From JBKEDS01 sp047975545 (GTDB taxonomy: Bacteria > Bacteroidota > Bacteroidia > Flavobacteriales > Flavobacteriaceae), in NCBI GenBank assembly GCA_047975545.1, contig JBKEDS010000008.1, positions 1 to 64,000 of the forward strand: a stretch of 64,000 nt of DNA, in the 5' to 3' direction. Each line of letters opens with the position of its first letter. The stretch's first letter is position 1. The notes under the pieces are model-generated. The model did not search any database and was not told where the DNA came from. It saw only the letters and a list, made by a program, of their open reading frames with translations. This document shows, in pieces, positions 1 to 7,575 of the stretch. Position numbers and translations under genes: made by a program.

Positions 1-64
1 CGAACAGTAGGGACAAGCCCGGTGTGTTTGTGTTCCGTAATTCCATTTTTTTATCGTTTTTCAT
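1..64 (-). CDS. Possible 5' end of a next ORF, cut by the window edge
   Basis: An ATG at 62-64 overlaps the TGA stop of the upstream reading frame (ATGA overlap) and opens a frame that stays open to the window edge, beginning MKNDKKMELRNTNT. A second in-frame ATG lies at 44-46. Only 21 codons are visible and I recognise no family. It could be a real coupled gene, or part of a disrupted 3' end of the large secreted-protein gene. Confidence 0.25.
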   Translation of the reverse strand, partial: MKNDKKMELRNTNTPGLSLLF

Positions 65-3000
65 TGTTCCTGATTTGAGTTCTTTGCTTCCCTTTGCCAT
101 CGCCGTTGCTTGTTATTTGGTTTGGATGTAAAGGTAGCCCGATTTCTGTACCCTATCACTGCCCGTACCGTCCAGGTTGGTACATTACACGAATAGCCTC
201 CTATGGATATTACAGGTGAAGAACATGGCAATGAGCAATCTACCTTACTCAAATCTATGGTTACTGTTTCGGTACATGTTCCGTTATTTGCCGTTAATGT
301 TACCGATGTTTCAGTAGATGGTATAGTAACGATATTTGTTCCTATTGTTCCAACACTTGCCGTTAACTGTGTTGCAACATCGACATTGGTATTAAAACTA
401 ATTATATAATTATCACCCGTAGCATCGCATATTGGTTGTCCTGCGCTTAAATCGATTAAACAAGGATCAGTACATGATGTAACCCCTGAATATTCAATAG
501 TGGAAGTACAAGCCCCATTTGTGGCTATTACTATAAAATCGGTATTTAAAGGTATACCTGTTATTGTATTGCCTACTATGTTTGCTCCTGTTATTGTGTT
601 ATTGTAAGTATCGGTTATTTTAATAGTTCCTACCGAATTACTATAGGTTACGATAGACGTATTGGTACCAGGGTTGCATACCGCATCCAAAACCGCTAAT
701 ATAGGAGTAACACATCCTTGGGTATCGGTATCGGTAGCCGTATTATTGGTATCATCAGGATCGGTCGAACCCGCAGGTGAAGTAACCGCTGCGGTATTTA
801 CCAAATCGCCCGTATAATCTGTTGGCACATTTACTGTAACGGTATAGGTTACCGTTCCATTGACTGGTAAAGTAACCAAATCGTTTATTCCTCCTGTTTG
901 CGTACCTGTCACGTTCGTAGTACTTCCCGTAGATACTACTGCAGTATAACTAACATTAGCTGCAGGAATACCGGTAGGAACAGCATCAACAACCGATGCG
1001 TCGGTTACGGTATCGGGTCCTGCATTACTTACTACAATGGTATAGGTTACTGTAGTCCCCGGCATATAAGTATCAACTCCATCGGTTTTGGTTATGCTTA
1101 AATCGGCTTCCGCCCCTAAAGGTTCGCCACAACTATTACTGTTTAAGGTTACATTTACATAACGCTCGATGCAATTACTCCAAGATATTTTGCATATATA
1201 TGTACCATCGTAACTGGCATCGTAATTGGCTATGGAATATATTCGTGTGTTAGACACTACCGTTCCTGCCGGGTTTGACCATTCGTATGTAGCCTCGGCA
1301 TAATAAGGTATGGTTAATGCGTAAGGCGCATTGGCACATGGCTGCTCTGTATTTGAAGACGACAGTGTCCCTATTGTCCTAACCATTACCGATGAATTTG
1401 TGCTTTTACCACAACCATCGCTCAATGAAAGTTCGTATAGTGTATTTGCTGTTAAACCAGATATTTGAGTATTAGCACTTGCGGGGTTTATAGTTGTCCA
1501 TATAGTTGTTCCTGACTCCCGATATTGTAACACTAAAGGCGCAACACCGTTTAAATCCAAGTAAGCCGTTCCTGTAGAAAGTGGGTTACCATCAGCATCT
1601 TCACAAATAACCCCAATAGCAGAACTTATTTTCGGTCCTGTTGAACTGTTGGTAATAGTTACCGTACTTCCAGGAATATAATAATAATATGAGGCACTAC
1701 CACATGGCATTACCCGTACCCTAGTAGTGTAAGTACCAGGGGCAATGTTACTAAAACTTCCTGTTGTATTAGAAGCTACAACAGCATCAGAACTGTCAAG
1801 TAATTGAATATCATAATCATACGACCCGTTATAAGCAAAATTAGAAGCTATGCTTCCTCCTCCTGTACAAAAAGAGGTTGCTACGGAAGTTAAAGAAAGA
1901 TTCAATAGTATATTGGGGTTGTTTTCTATTTCAAAAGTTCCCGTATAAAAAACACCACAACTCGTATATGAAATAGTATATATTCCAGGTAATAAATTTG
2001 TCCAAGCCCAATATTGATTATCCACAAACTCTCCCTGAACCCCAACATTTGAAGGTCCATTCGTAATGGTTACAACAACATTTTCCCTATCAGGCAAATA
2101 TCCCGAAATCCCTATTACGACTTGGGTAGTCCCTATTTGCGTTAAAACTAACGAGCCATTAGTACCACATCTCCACTTAGGTATATCTTGAATATACACC
2201 GAAGGTGCACCGGCATCTTGTGGATTATCTACTGTTTTGGTTATCGAGTTTGATGGAGTACAACTATCCGTTACCGTTACCGTATAAGTTCCTACCGGAA
2301 AATCATCAGAAGTCCATATACCACTCCCTTCATAGGTATCGGTTTGAACAGTAGTTCCTGAAGAGTTTTTAACAACAATTGTTACAGGAAAAGCCCAAAA
2401 ATTTTGTTCTAGGAAATTAATACTTATATTTTCCAACTCATTAACGCCACAACCACTTGTAGCCGCAACAGGAACAATATTCAAGAATTCAGGATTATTG
2501 CTCGGACTACCTATCTTATTAGTAGTATAAGTCCACGTTTCTCCACAAGCAGTAGTTATCGTTACAAAATAAGTATGAGAAGGCGACATGGTATAAGTAA
2601 AAGCCCCTCCATCATATACTCCATCATAAAGAACAGCCCCAGATGCATCGCCATCCTGGAGAGTCATTTGAACCCCGGGAGACGGAAAATAATCAGACGT
2701 AACTGCACTACTCCCTGTAAGAGGATTTCTTGTCCACCACAAAGTCCCTTGAGCTTGCGTAGTAGAACCACAAACCTCCTTGGGTTTCCAATGTAGTTCC
2801 AAAGGAGGCACTGTTGCTGCAATTGATTTTGTAAACGTTACATAATTACCACACGCATCCTTTATTCTTATTTGATAAGTTCCAAATTCGGTAACATCAA
2901 ACGTATTACTAAGCTGGTAAGTTCCCGTCGCATCGTCAAAAGCAGGATTATCAGACAGCACGACTTTATATTCGTAAGACTCAGTACCCCCCGTTACACT

Positions 3001-3447
3001 ATTTACAGTAAAAGTGCCGCCTTTTGTAAAATCCCCACAAACACCCGTAACACTAATATCGGCATCGGTAATAGGTATATAGTTATCCTGAACCGAAACA
3101 TCAACTGTTTGATACACTACAGCATTGTCACCACTACAAATTAAGCGGACTTGATAATCGGTTCCATGTTGTAAGTTTTCAAAATCATAAGGGCTAACCA
3201 CCCCAACAACAGCCTGTAAAACAGCTCCTCCCTTTAACAGTTGCAAAGTAACATTGCTACTCGTACCCGATGGAGTAAAAGAAACCGTTATAGCACCATT
3301 ACCACCACACGTATCATCTGTAGAGCTAACGGAAGCTGTTACATCCGTAGCAGATGGACATTGCGCCATAACAAAACTGTTGGACGCAATAAACATTATC
3401 CCTACTAATAAAACTTTAATCCAGTTAACAAAATAATTGTTTTTCAT
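61..3447 (-). CDS. Large secreted modular protein with a DUF11 domain; abnormal C-terminal end
   Basis: The product is a 1128-aa exported protein. A Sec signal peptide occupies about residues 1-28 (hydrophobic core, then MAQ). A long Thr/Ser/Gly/Asn-rich region of repeated beta-sandwich-like modules with paired cysteines follows. A clear DUF11 module covers roughly residues 780-910 (starts ADLSITKTDG, has PGTTVTYTIVVSNAGPD, ends near DPDDTNNTATDTD). Two shorter Cys-bounded modules come after it. Such proteins in Bacteroidota are usually surface adhesins exported by the type IX system and end in a sorting domain. Here the final 42 or so residues (after ISIGGYSCN) become basic and hydrophilic (NNKQRRWQREAKNSNQEQ), and no sorting domain is visible. 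A frameshift, truncation or recombination near 60-200 is likely. Function beyond surface exposure is not inferable. Confidence 0.8.
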   Translation of the reverse strand: MKNNYFVNWIKVLLVGIMFIASNSFVMAQCPSATDVTASVSSTDDTCGGNGAITVSFTPSGTSSNVTLQLLKGGAVLQAVVGVVSPYDFENLQHGTDYQVRLICSGDNAVVYQTVDVSVQDNYIPITDADISVTGVCGDFTKGGTFTVNSVTGGTESYEYKVVLSDNPAFDDATGTYQLSNTFDVTEFGTYQIRIKDACGNYVTFTKSIAATVPPLELHWKPKEVCGSTTQAQGTLWWTRNPLTGSSAVTSDYFPSPGVQMTLQDGDASGAVLYDGVYDGGAFTYTMSPSHTYFVTITTACGETWTYTTNKIGSPSNNPEFLNIVPVAATSGCGVNELENISINFLEQNFWAFPVTIVVKNSSGTTVQTDTYEGSGIWTSDDFPVGTYTVTVTDSCTPSNSITKTVDNPQDAGAPSVYIQDIPKWRCGTNGSLVLTQIGTTQVVIGISGYLPDRENVVVTITNGPSNVGVQGEFVDNQYWAWTNLLPGIYTISYTSCGVFYTGTFEIENNPNILLNLSLTSVATSFCTGGGSIASNFAYNGSYDYDIQLLDSSDAVVASNTTGSFSNIAPGTYTTRVRVMPCGSASYYYYIPGSTVTITNSSTGPKISSAIGVICEDADGNPLSTGTAYLDLNGVAPLVLQYRESGTTIWTTINPASANTQISGLTANTLYELSLSDGCGKSTNSSVMVRTIGTLSSSNTEQPCANAPYALTIPYYAEATYEWSNPAGTVVSNTRIYSIANYDASYDGTYICKISWSNCIERYVNVTLNSNSCGEPLGAEADLSITKTDGVDTYMPGTTVTYTIVVSNAGPDTVTDASVVDAVPTGIPAANVSYTAVVSTGSTTNVTGTQTGGINDLVTLPVNGTVTYTVTVNVPTDYTGDLVNTAAVTSPAGSTDPDDTNNTATDTDTQGCVTPILAVLDAVCNPGTNTSIVTYSNSVGTIKITDTYNNTITGANIVGNTITGIPLNTDFIVIATNGACTSTIEYSGVTSCTDPCLIDLSAGQPICDATGDNYIISFNTNVDVATQLTASVGTIGTNIVTIPSTETSVTLTANNGTCTETVTIDLSKVDCSLPCSSPVISIGGYSCNVPTWTVRAVIGYRNRATFTSKPNNKQRRWQREAKNSNQEQ

Positions 3448-3824
3448 AAATCTTGTTGTTAGTTTTTCATTTGGCTTAAAAAAACAGCACTGTAAACCAC
3501 AGATCTGTTTTTAACATTAAAAGCACAATTTCATTAATATTACTTACTTATTTGTAAGTATTTTTAATCGTGGCAAAGGAATACAAATCTAAAATTCCGA
3601 CAAAATAATTACTATATATTTCACAAAAAATCGTTAAAATACATGTTAGCGGTTATTGTAATCGATAAACTAAAGACACTTCTTCGCCTAATACTATTAA
3701 CATTCTATTGTTAGAGTTTAGACCCAAATTAGGATTGAAGTCACTAAAAACCATTATTTTTAATTAATCATATTAATTTAGGCACCATTGTGATACGGTT
3801 ATAATTCCGCTACAGTTTATATGG
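3448..3824. other. AT-rich non-coding stretch upstream of the large secreted-protein gene
   Basis: This is the start region of the minus-strand secreted-protein gene and very AT-rich DNA beyond it. I see no plausible ORF, tRNA or strong hairpin. It must contain the promoter of the secreted-protein gene, but I could not place one confidently. Confidence 0.5.
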
Positions 3825-3944
3825 TAGTGTAAAATCAACCTAAAATTGCCGAATGAGATTGCTTCCTCCGTTGTCGCAGCAATGAACGTCATCGTGAAAA
3901 GAAGATACGACGAAACGAATTCTATGCGAAGTTTCAGGTTTAAC
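3825..3944 (+). repeat. MITE-like palindromic repeat, copy 1 (degenerate)
   Basis: The left end reads tagtgtaaaatcaacctaaa, followed by gattgcttcctccgttgtcg. The centre is a degraded caatgaacgtcatcg, and the right arm has cgacgaaacgaattctatgc then gtttcaggtttaac. The order and the sequence of the arms match the copies at 4609, 56343 and 63031. It is the most diverged on its right side. Confidence 0.6.
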
Positions 3945-4163
3945 AAGGCAGCAGATTTAGTTTGCCCAAAACAGTATAAGCCTATGGCTTTGGAATTTGG
4001 AACCTATACAAACAAGGGTTCACAATTAATCTTTATACGTCTAATAATTATATTTTGTCTTTTTTAATATTATAGATAGGGCTAAAAAACATATAAAAAA
4101 CAAAAAAACAGCTTTAACAATTGTTTTACAAACTTTAATTTAAAAACAAATAAAAATGTTGTC

Positions 4164-4195
4164 GCAAAAAAAATAAAGCCTTAAAAGGCTTTATT
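4164..4195 (-). terminator. Rho-independent terminator, minus strand
   Basis: The perfect inverted repeat aataaagcctt/aaggctttatt at 4172-4195 is followed, on the minus strand, by a run of eight T. The nearest minus-strand gene is the AAA_14 ATPase, whose stop lies about 540 bp away. The repeats at 4311-4743 lie between them, so the terminator may have been pushed away from its gene. Confidence 0.6.
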
Positions 4196-4310
4196 TTGAT
4201 TTGTTTTCAATAAATTTTATTTATTGTTATTAAAATTTTAATATCTAAAATATATTGATTTAAGAAATTAAATCCTAAAATGCGGTTTTGATGTATAAAG
4301 TACAATTTTG

Positions 4311-4571
4311 AGATTGCTTCTTCGTGCCTCATCGCAATGACGGTTACTATGAAAAATGGTAACAGAGAACAACATAAGCGTTACTGCGAGCGTAACGAAG
4401 CAGTTCCTTCCGTTTCGTTATACGGATTACTTCACTTGTACTTCCCTCGTAATTGACGTCACGGCAAGAAATGGCAACAGTAAACAACATAGACGCCACT
4501 GCGAGCGTAGCGAAGCAGTCTTTCCGTTTCCATTGTACGGATTACTTCGCTTCGCTCGTAATGACGTTGGG
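4311..4571. repeat. Tandem palindromic repeats (CGAGCGTAGCGAAGC type)
   Basis: Two direct units of about 118 bp, beginning at about 4352 and about 4470, share the order aacaacata, actgcgagcgta, cgaagcagt, ccgtttc, tacggattacttc, ctcgtaat and gacgt. Each unit can fold because actgcgagcgtagcgaag is complementary to cttcgcttcgctcgtaatg. The second unit is nearly identical over 50 bp to a third copy at 5992-6044. A half copy of the MITE-like arm (gattgcttcttcgtgcctc) sits at 4311-4335. Translated ORFs through these repeats are spurious. Confidence 0.8.
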
Positions 4572-4608
4572 GTTTTACGCCTGTCCGGTAAGCTCGAAAT
4601 TAGATGGC

Positions 4609-4743
4609 AGTGCTATGTAAAACTAAAATTGTCGAGCGATATTGCTTCCTCCGTTGTTGTTAGCAATGACGTCAATCACGAGGAGGAGGTACGACGACGA
4701 AGCGAACTCCATACGGAGTTTCAAAGTTGACAGTAGTGTTATA
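4609..4743 (+). repeat. MITE-like palindromic repeat, copy 2
   Basis: The left end is cagtgctatgtaaaactaaa, then attgcttcctccgttgttg. The centre is gcaatgacgtcaatc, and the right arm is gacgacgaagcgaactccat, ending in gttgacagtagtgttat. The terminal TTAT overlaps the stop codon of the AAA_14 gene at 4739, so the repeat end supplies that gene's TAA. Confidence 0.75.
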
Positions 4744-5854
4744 TTTTTACAAATTCCCTAAAGTTGTTTCTACTAATTACATGCCCCTCTGCTTTATAGG
4801 TATTTATGAAATTTTGGGGAAACTTCGTTTTTTTATTATTCCATTTAAATTCAAAACCGATTATTTGCCCATTATTTTCTTCCACAAAATCAATTTCCTG
4901 TTGTTGCTTTGTCCTCCAAAAATACATTTTGGCAAAAGTGTTTTTATAAAGGTTTTGCTTTCGCCTTTCCGACACCAAAAAGTTTTCCCATAAAGCGCCT
5001 TTGTCGATTCTTAAATCCAGTTGGTTAAAGTTGCCAATAAGCATATTTCTAATGCCATTATCATAAAAATAAATCTTTCTATTTTGCTTTATTTCATTTC
5101 TAATGTTTCGATTAAAGCTATTGAGCTTAAAAACGACATATCCTTTTTCTAAAATATCGATGTATTTTTGAACTGTAATTTTATTAATGCCAACGAGTTG
5201 CGAAATTTCATTATAATTTACTTCACTTCCTATTTGTAAAGCTAATGCTTGCAGCAATTTTTCCAGTACATCAGGTTTTCTAATATCCGAAAAAGCTAAG
5301 ATGTCGCGATATAGGTAGCTGTTTACAAGGTTTTTTAAAGTTTCCCGCTCGTTCCCTTGATTATTAATAACCTCAGGATAAAGCCCATAAAGTAATCTGT
5401 TTTCTATTTGCTGCTCCGATTTTATAAACCCTATTTTATTTTCGTATTCTTCCCAAGAAATAGGAAACAACTCGTATTCCCATTTTCTACCAGTTAAAGG
5501 TTCGTTTAATGCGTTTCCTAAATCGAATGATGATGAACCGCTAACAAACAACTGAACTTTTTTAAATTGGTCTGTAATAATTTTTAACGTTAAACCTATT
5601 TTGGGTATTCTTTGGGCCTCATCCAGAAAAATATATTTATAATCGCCAATAAATGTCCGGATTTGTTCTGTTGTCGGGCTTTGCAAAAGATTTCTTGTAG
5701 CAGGATCGTCAGCATCGAGGAATAAGAAGTCTTTGTCTTTTAGTATCTCGTTTAGTAAAGTTGTTTTTCCAACTTGACGGGCACCAACTACAACTATTGC
5801 TTTTCCCCCGTTAACCTTTTCTTTTATCGTGTTTTCTATTGTTCTGCTAAACAT
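4739..5854 (-). CDS. AAA_14/DUF4143 family ATPase
   Basis: The product is a 371-aa cytosolic protein. Walker A is GARQVGKTT at about residues 24-32 and Walker B is YIFLDEA at about 74-80. The helical remainder matches the DUF4143 region (YNEISQLVGINKITVQKYID, then KIYFYDNGIRN). Near the C-terminus QEIDFVEENNGQ...GFEFKW resembles a PD-(D/E)XK-like fold that may be inactive. Proteins of this family occur widely as accessory genes, and their cellular role is unsettled. The gene stands alone between repeat clusters, and its stop codon lies in the end of the MITE-like copy 2. The ATG at 5854 is the natural start, because the Walker A motif is at the usual distance. Confidence 0.85.
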   Translation of the reverse strand: MFSRTIENTIKEKVNGGKAIVVVGARQVGKTTLLNEILKDKDFLFLDADDPATRNLLQSPTTEQIRTFIGDYKYIFLDEAQRIPKIGLTLKIITDQFKKVQLFVSGSSSFDLGNALNEPLTGRKWEYELFPISWEEYENKIGFIKSEQQIENRLLYGLYPEVINNQGNERETLKNLVNSYLYRDILAFSDIRKPDVLEKLLQALALQIGSEVNYNEISQLVGINKITVQKYIDILEKGYVVFKLNSFNRNIRNEIKQNRKIYFYDNGIRNMLIGNFNQLDLRIDKGALWENFLVSERRKQNLYKNTFAKMYFWRTKQQQEIDFVEENNGQIIGFEFKWNNKKTKFPQNFINTYKAEGHVISRNNFREFVKI

Positions 5855-5964
5855 CTTTTTATTTCAAAGATACAATTGAATATTGTAATGACCAAAAGTT
5901 ATGTTTTTAAGTCGTTTAGATATTGTTCCTTTTTTACTTGAATTGGCTTCTTTATGCTTTATGG

Positions 5965-6050
5965 TAAATGGTATCACGGCGAGCGTAGCAAAGCAGTCTT
6001 TCCGTTTCCATTGTACGGATTACTTCGCTTCGCTCGTAATGACGTTGAAA
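5965..6050. repeat. Palindromic repeat (CGAGCGTAGCGAAGC type), third copy
   Basis: The string cggcgagcgtagcaaagcag, then the block from 5992 to 6044 (ctttccgtttccattgtacg, then gattacttcgcttcgctcg and taatgacgtt), repeats 4516-4567 almost exactly. It abuts the DUF3467-tail repeats. Confidence 0.8.
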
Positions 6051-6052
6051 TT

Positions 6053-6268
6053 TTATGCTTGCCCAGTAAGTCCAAAGTTCAACGGTATGGGCGGAAGCTC
6101 GGTGGAACTATTTCGAGCTTCCACCTATACCTTAATTTTTTATGCCTGCCTAGTAGGCCCAAAGTGCAATGGTATGGGAGGAAGCTCGTTTAAAATATTT
6201 CGAACTGCCACCAATAAATTAAGCTTGTCCTGTCGGTCCAAAGTTCAGCGGTATTGGTGGCAGCTCGT
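6053..6268. repeat. Tandem palindromic repeats that include the 3' end of the DUF3467 gene
   Basis: On the minus strand, the codons for LPPIPLNFGPTGQA plus stop, which end the DUF3467 gene (6219-6263), recur at 6140-6188 (LPPIPLHFGPTRQA, stop) and 6053-6101 (LPPIPLNFGLTGQA, stop). The latter two copies have no open frame in front. Units at 6113-6188 and 6200-6268 also form inverted repeats: cgagcttccacctatacc pairs with ggtatgggaggaagctcg, and cgaactgccaccaata pairs with tattggtggcagctcg. A fourth, diverged tail (FELTGQA, stop) lies at about 4575-4606 beside the tandem palindromes. Confidence 0.75.
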
Positions 6269-6533
6269 AATCCTTAATTTCACCATGGGCGTTTTCGAAT
6301 CTGGCTACATTATCGCCCAAGGCGTGCAGCAACCGCTTGGCGTGCTGGGGGGTTAAAATTATCCTGGATTTTACCTTACTTTTGGGTACTCCGGGCATAA
6401 TGTTTATAAAGTCGATTACAAATTCGGAAACGGAATGGTTTATTATGGCCAAGTTGGAATATGTGCCTTCGGCTACTTTTTCATCTAATTCTACATTGAT
6501 TTGGCCTTGTTGGTTTTCTTTTTTTTCTGACAT
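6219..6533 (-). CDS. DUF3467 domain-containing protein
   Basis: The product is a 104-aa acidic protein. Its DUF3467 signature includes EGTYSNLAIINHSVSEFVID, PGVPKSKVKSRIILTPQHAK and ALGDNVARFENAHG. It ends in the Pro-rich tail ELPPIPLNFGPTGQA. The function of the family is unknown. In my recollection of flavobacterial genomes it commonly follows rpoC; here the HEPN/MNT pair lies between. The 3' codons are part of a local palindromic repeat copied twice just downstream. Confidence 0.9.
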   Translation of the reverse strand: MSEKKENQQGQINVELDEKVAEGTYSNLAIINHSVSEFVIDFINIMPGVPKSKVKSRIILTPQHAKRLLHALGDNVARFENAHGEIKDYELPPIPLNFGPTGQA

Positions 6534-6573
6534 TGTTTATGTTGTTATGTTGTAATGTTGTGATGTTGTGTGG

Positions 6574-6894
6574 CTATCTACGCTGTTTTTTATAAAATAT
6601 TTTCCCTATTCTGTCTATATGGCTTATTAAGTCTTGGTTTTCAATTTTTGAATAGTCCAACACATCTACGGTATATGGTAAATATAGGTTTTCTATCTTT
6701 ACTTCGATATCTTGAAGTTGGGTTAAACTAAAATTTGTTGCTTTAATTGCTAAGTCTATATCCGAATTATAGCGATAGCTTTCCTTTGCCCGAGAACCAA
6801 ATATTATAACTTCGGTTATTTTTGGGTAGGCACCAAAAATGGTATTTATGTTTTTTACAATTTCTGATGATAGTCCGAAGTTATTACTTTCCAT
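6574..6894 (-). CDS. MntA-like minimal nucleotidyltransferase (antitoxin of HEPN/MNT pair)
   Basis: The product is a 106-aa cytosolic protein. The nucleotidyltransferase signature is VIIFGSRAKESYRYNSDIDL, giving the GS(R)...DxD metal and nucleotide site. Family knowledge: MntA proteins silence HepT toxins by transferring AMP to a HEPN tyrosine. The gene lies 77 bp downstream of the HEPN gene on the same strand and 40 bp upstream of DUF3467. The order toxin-then-antitoxin and the intact motifs support an active type VII module, but housekeeping roles of HI0073-like proteins cannot be excluded. Confidence 0.85.
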   Translation of the reverse strand: MESNNFGLSSEIVKNINTIFGAYPKITEVIIFGSRAKESYRYNSDIDLAIKATNFSLTQLQDIEVKIENLYLPYTVDVLDYSKIENQDLISHIDRIGKIFYKKQRR

Positions 6895-6971
6895 TTAAAT
6901 TTTATCAAGAATCTATGATTCGGTTATTTAATTATTTCGACAGGTAATGGTCATTGTTTACCAAATGCCCA

Positions 6972-7412
6972 TTATGGGCTTTCATCCATTTTTTCTTTCA
7001 TTTTTAAACCGAATTCTAAAAATAACGGGAAATAATCGTTCATTATTTTTTCAAATATTTCGTTTGCTGTTTGTTCATTATAGGTGTGCGATGTTTTGTT
7101 GCGGCTTTGTATCATATCCATCCATACTTCGCCATTTTTTATTAAATTTATTTTGAAGGCTTCACGGGTTGCGTCCCTTGAACCACCAATGGCTGAATTT
7201 CCTTGGTAAAAGGCATAATCCCTCATAACATTCCAAGCTAATTCGTGCGTGTATTCAAAACGTTGGATAAGCCCTTCTTTTATCAATTCATCTACAACTT
7301 GATTGCTTTTTTTATCCAAAAAAGAACGGTTTATATAGTTAACCGATTCTTCTAATTTACTCAGCGCTTTGTTGTAATTTGAATAGCGTTGTTGCCATCG
7401 TATGTCTTCCAT
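6972..7412 (-). CDS. HEPN-domain protein, HepT/HI0074-like (NTase substrate-binding)
   Basis: The product is a 146-aa all-helical protein of the nucleotidyltransferase substrate-binding family (QRFEYTHELAWNVMRDY at about 50-66). It carries a complete RX4HXY motif, RNKTSHTY, with Arg104, His109 and Tyr111. This is the HEPN ribonuclease site, and the Tyr is the AMPylation target in characterised HepT/MntA systems. It is the first gene of the HEPN/MNT pair. It begins just after the rpoC terminator, so it presumably has its own promoter. Assignment to the family is firm; toxin activity is inferred. Confidence 0.85.
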   Translation of the reverse strand: MEDIRWQQRYSNYNKALSKLEESVNYINRSFLDKKSNQVVDELIKEGLIQRFEYTHELAWNVMRDYAFYQGNSAIGGSRDATREAFKINLIKNGEVWMDMIQSRNKTSHTYNEQTANEIFEKIMNDYFPLFLEFGLKMKEKMDESP

Positions 7413-7489
7413 AATTCCTGAATTAATATGAGTGTTCTAATTTACGGGTTTTGGGTATAGGAATTATAAATTTATACAAATTTTAGAAC

Positions 7490-7533
7490 AAAAAAGCCTC
7501 CTTGTATTTTCATACTTGAAGGCTTTTGCTTTT
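7490..7533 (-). terminator. Terminator of the rpoB-rpoC transcript
   Basis: On the minus strand, aaaagccttcaagtat and atacaaggaggctttt form a long hairpin with a short GAAA loop, followed by a T-run. It lies about 45 bp past the rpoC stop codon. Confidence 0.8.
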
Positions 7534-7575
7534 TTAATTTATATTCTGCTTTAACACAGAATGTTTTGAACTCAA

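Noticed and set aside
4356..4730. 124-aa plus-strand ORF with CERSEA...LLRFARND-type peptide
   Set aside because: It runs entirely through palindromic repeats, and such peptides are translation artefacts of this repeat type.
4311..4743. Possible CRISPR array from clustered repeats
   Set aside because: The units are over 100 bp, palindromic, few, and without regular short spacers. No cas gene is in the window.
5901..6356. 151-aa plus-strand ORF downstream of the AAA_14 start
   Set aside because: It crosses repeat copies and the antisense of the DUF3467 gene, and has no family resemblance.
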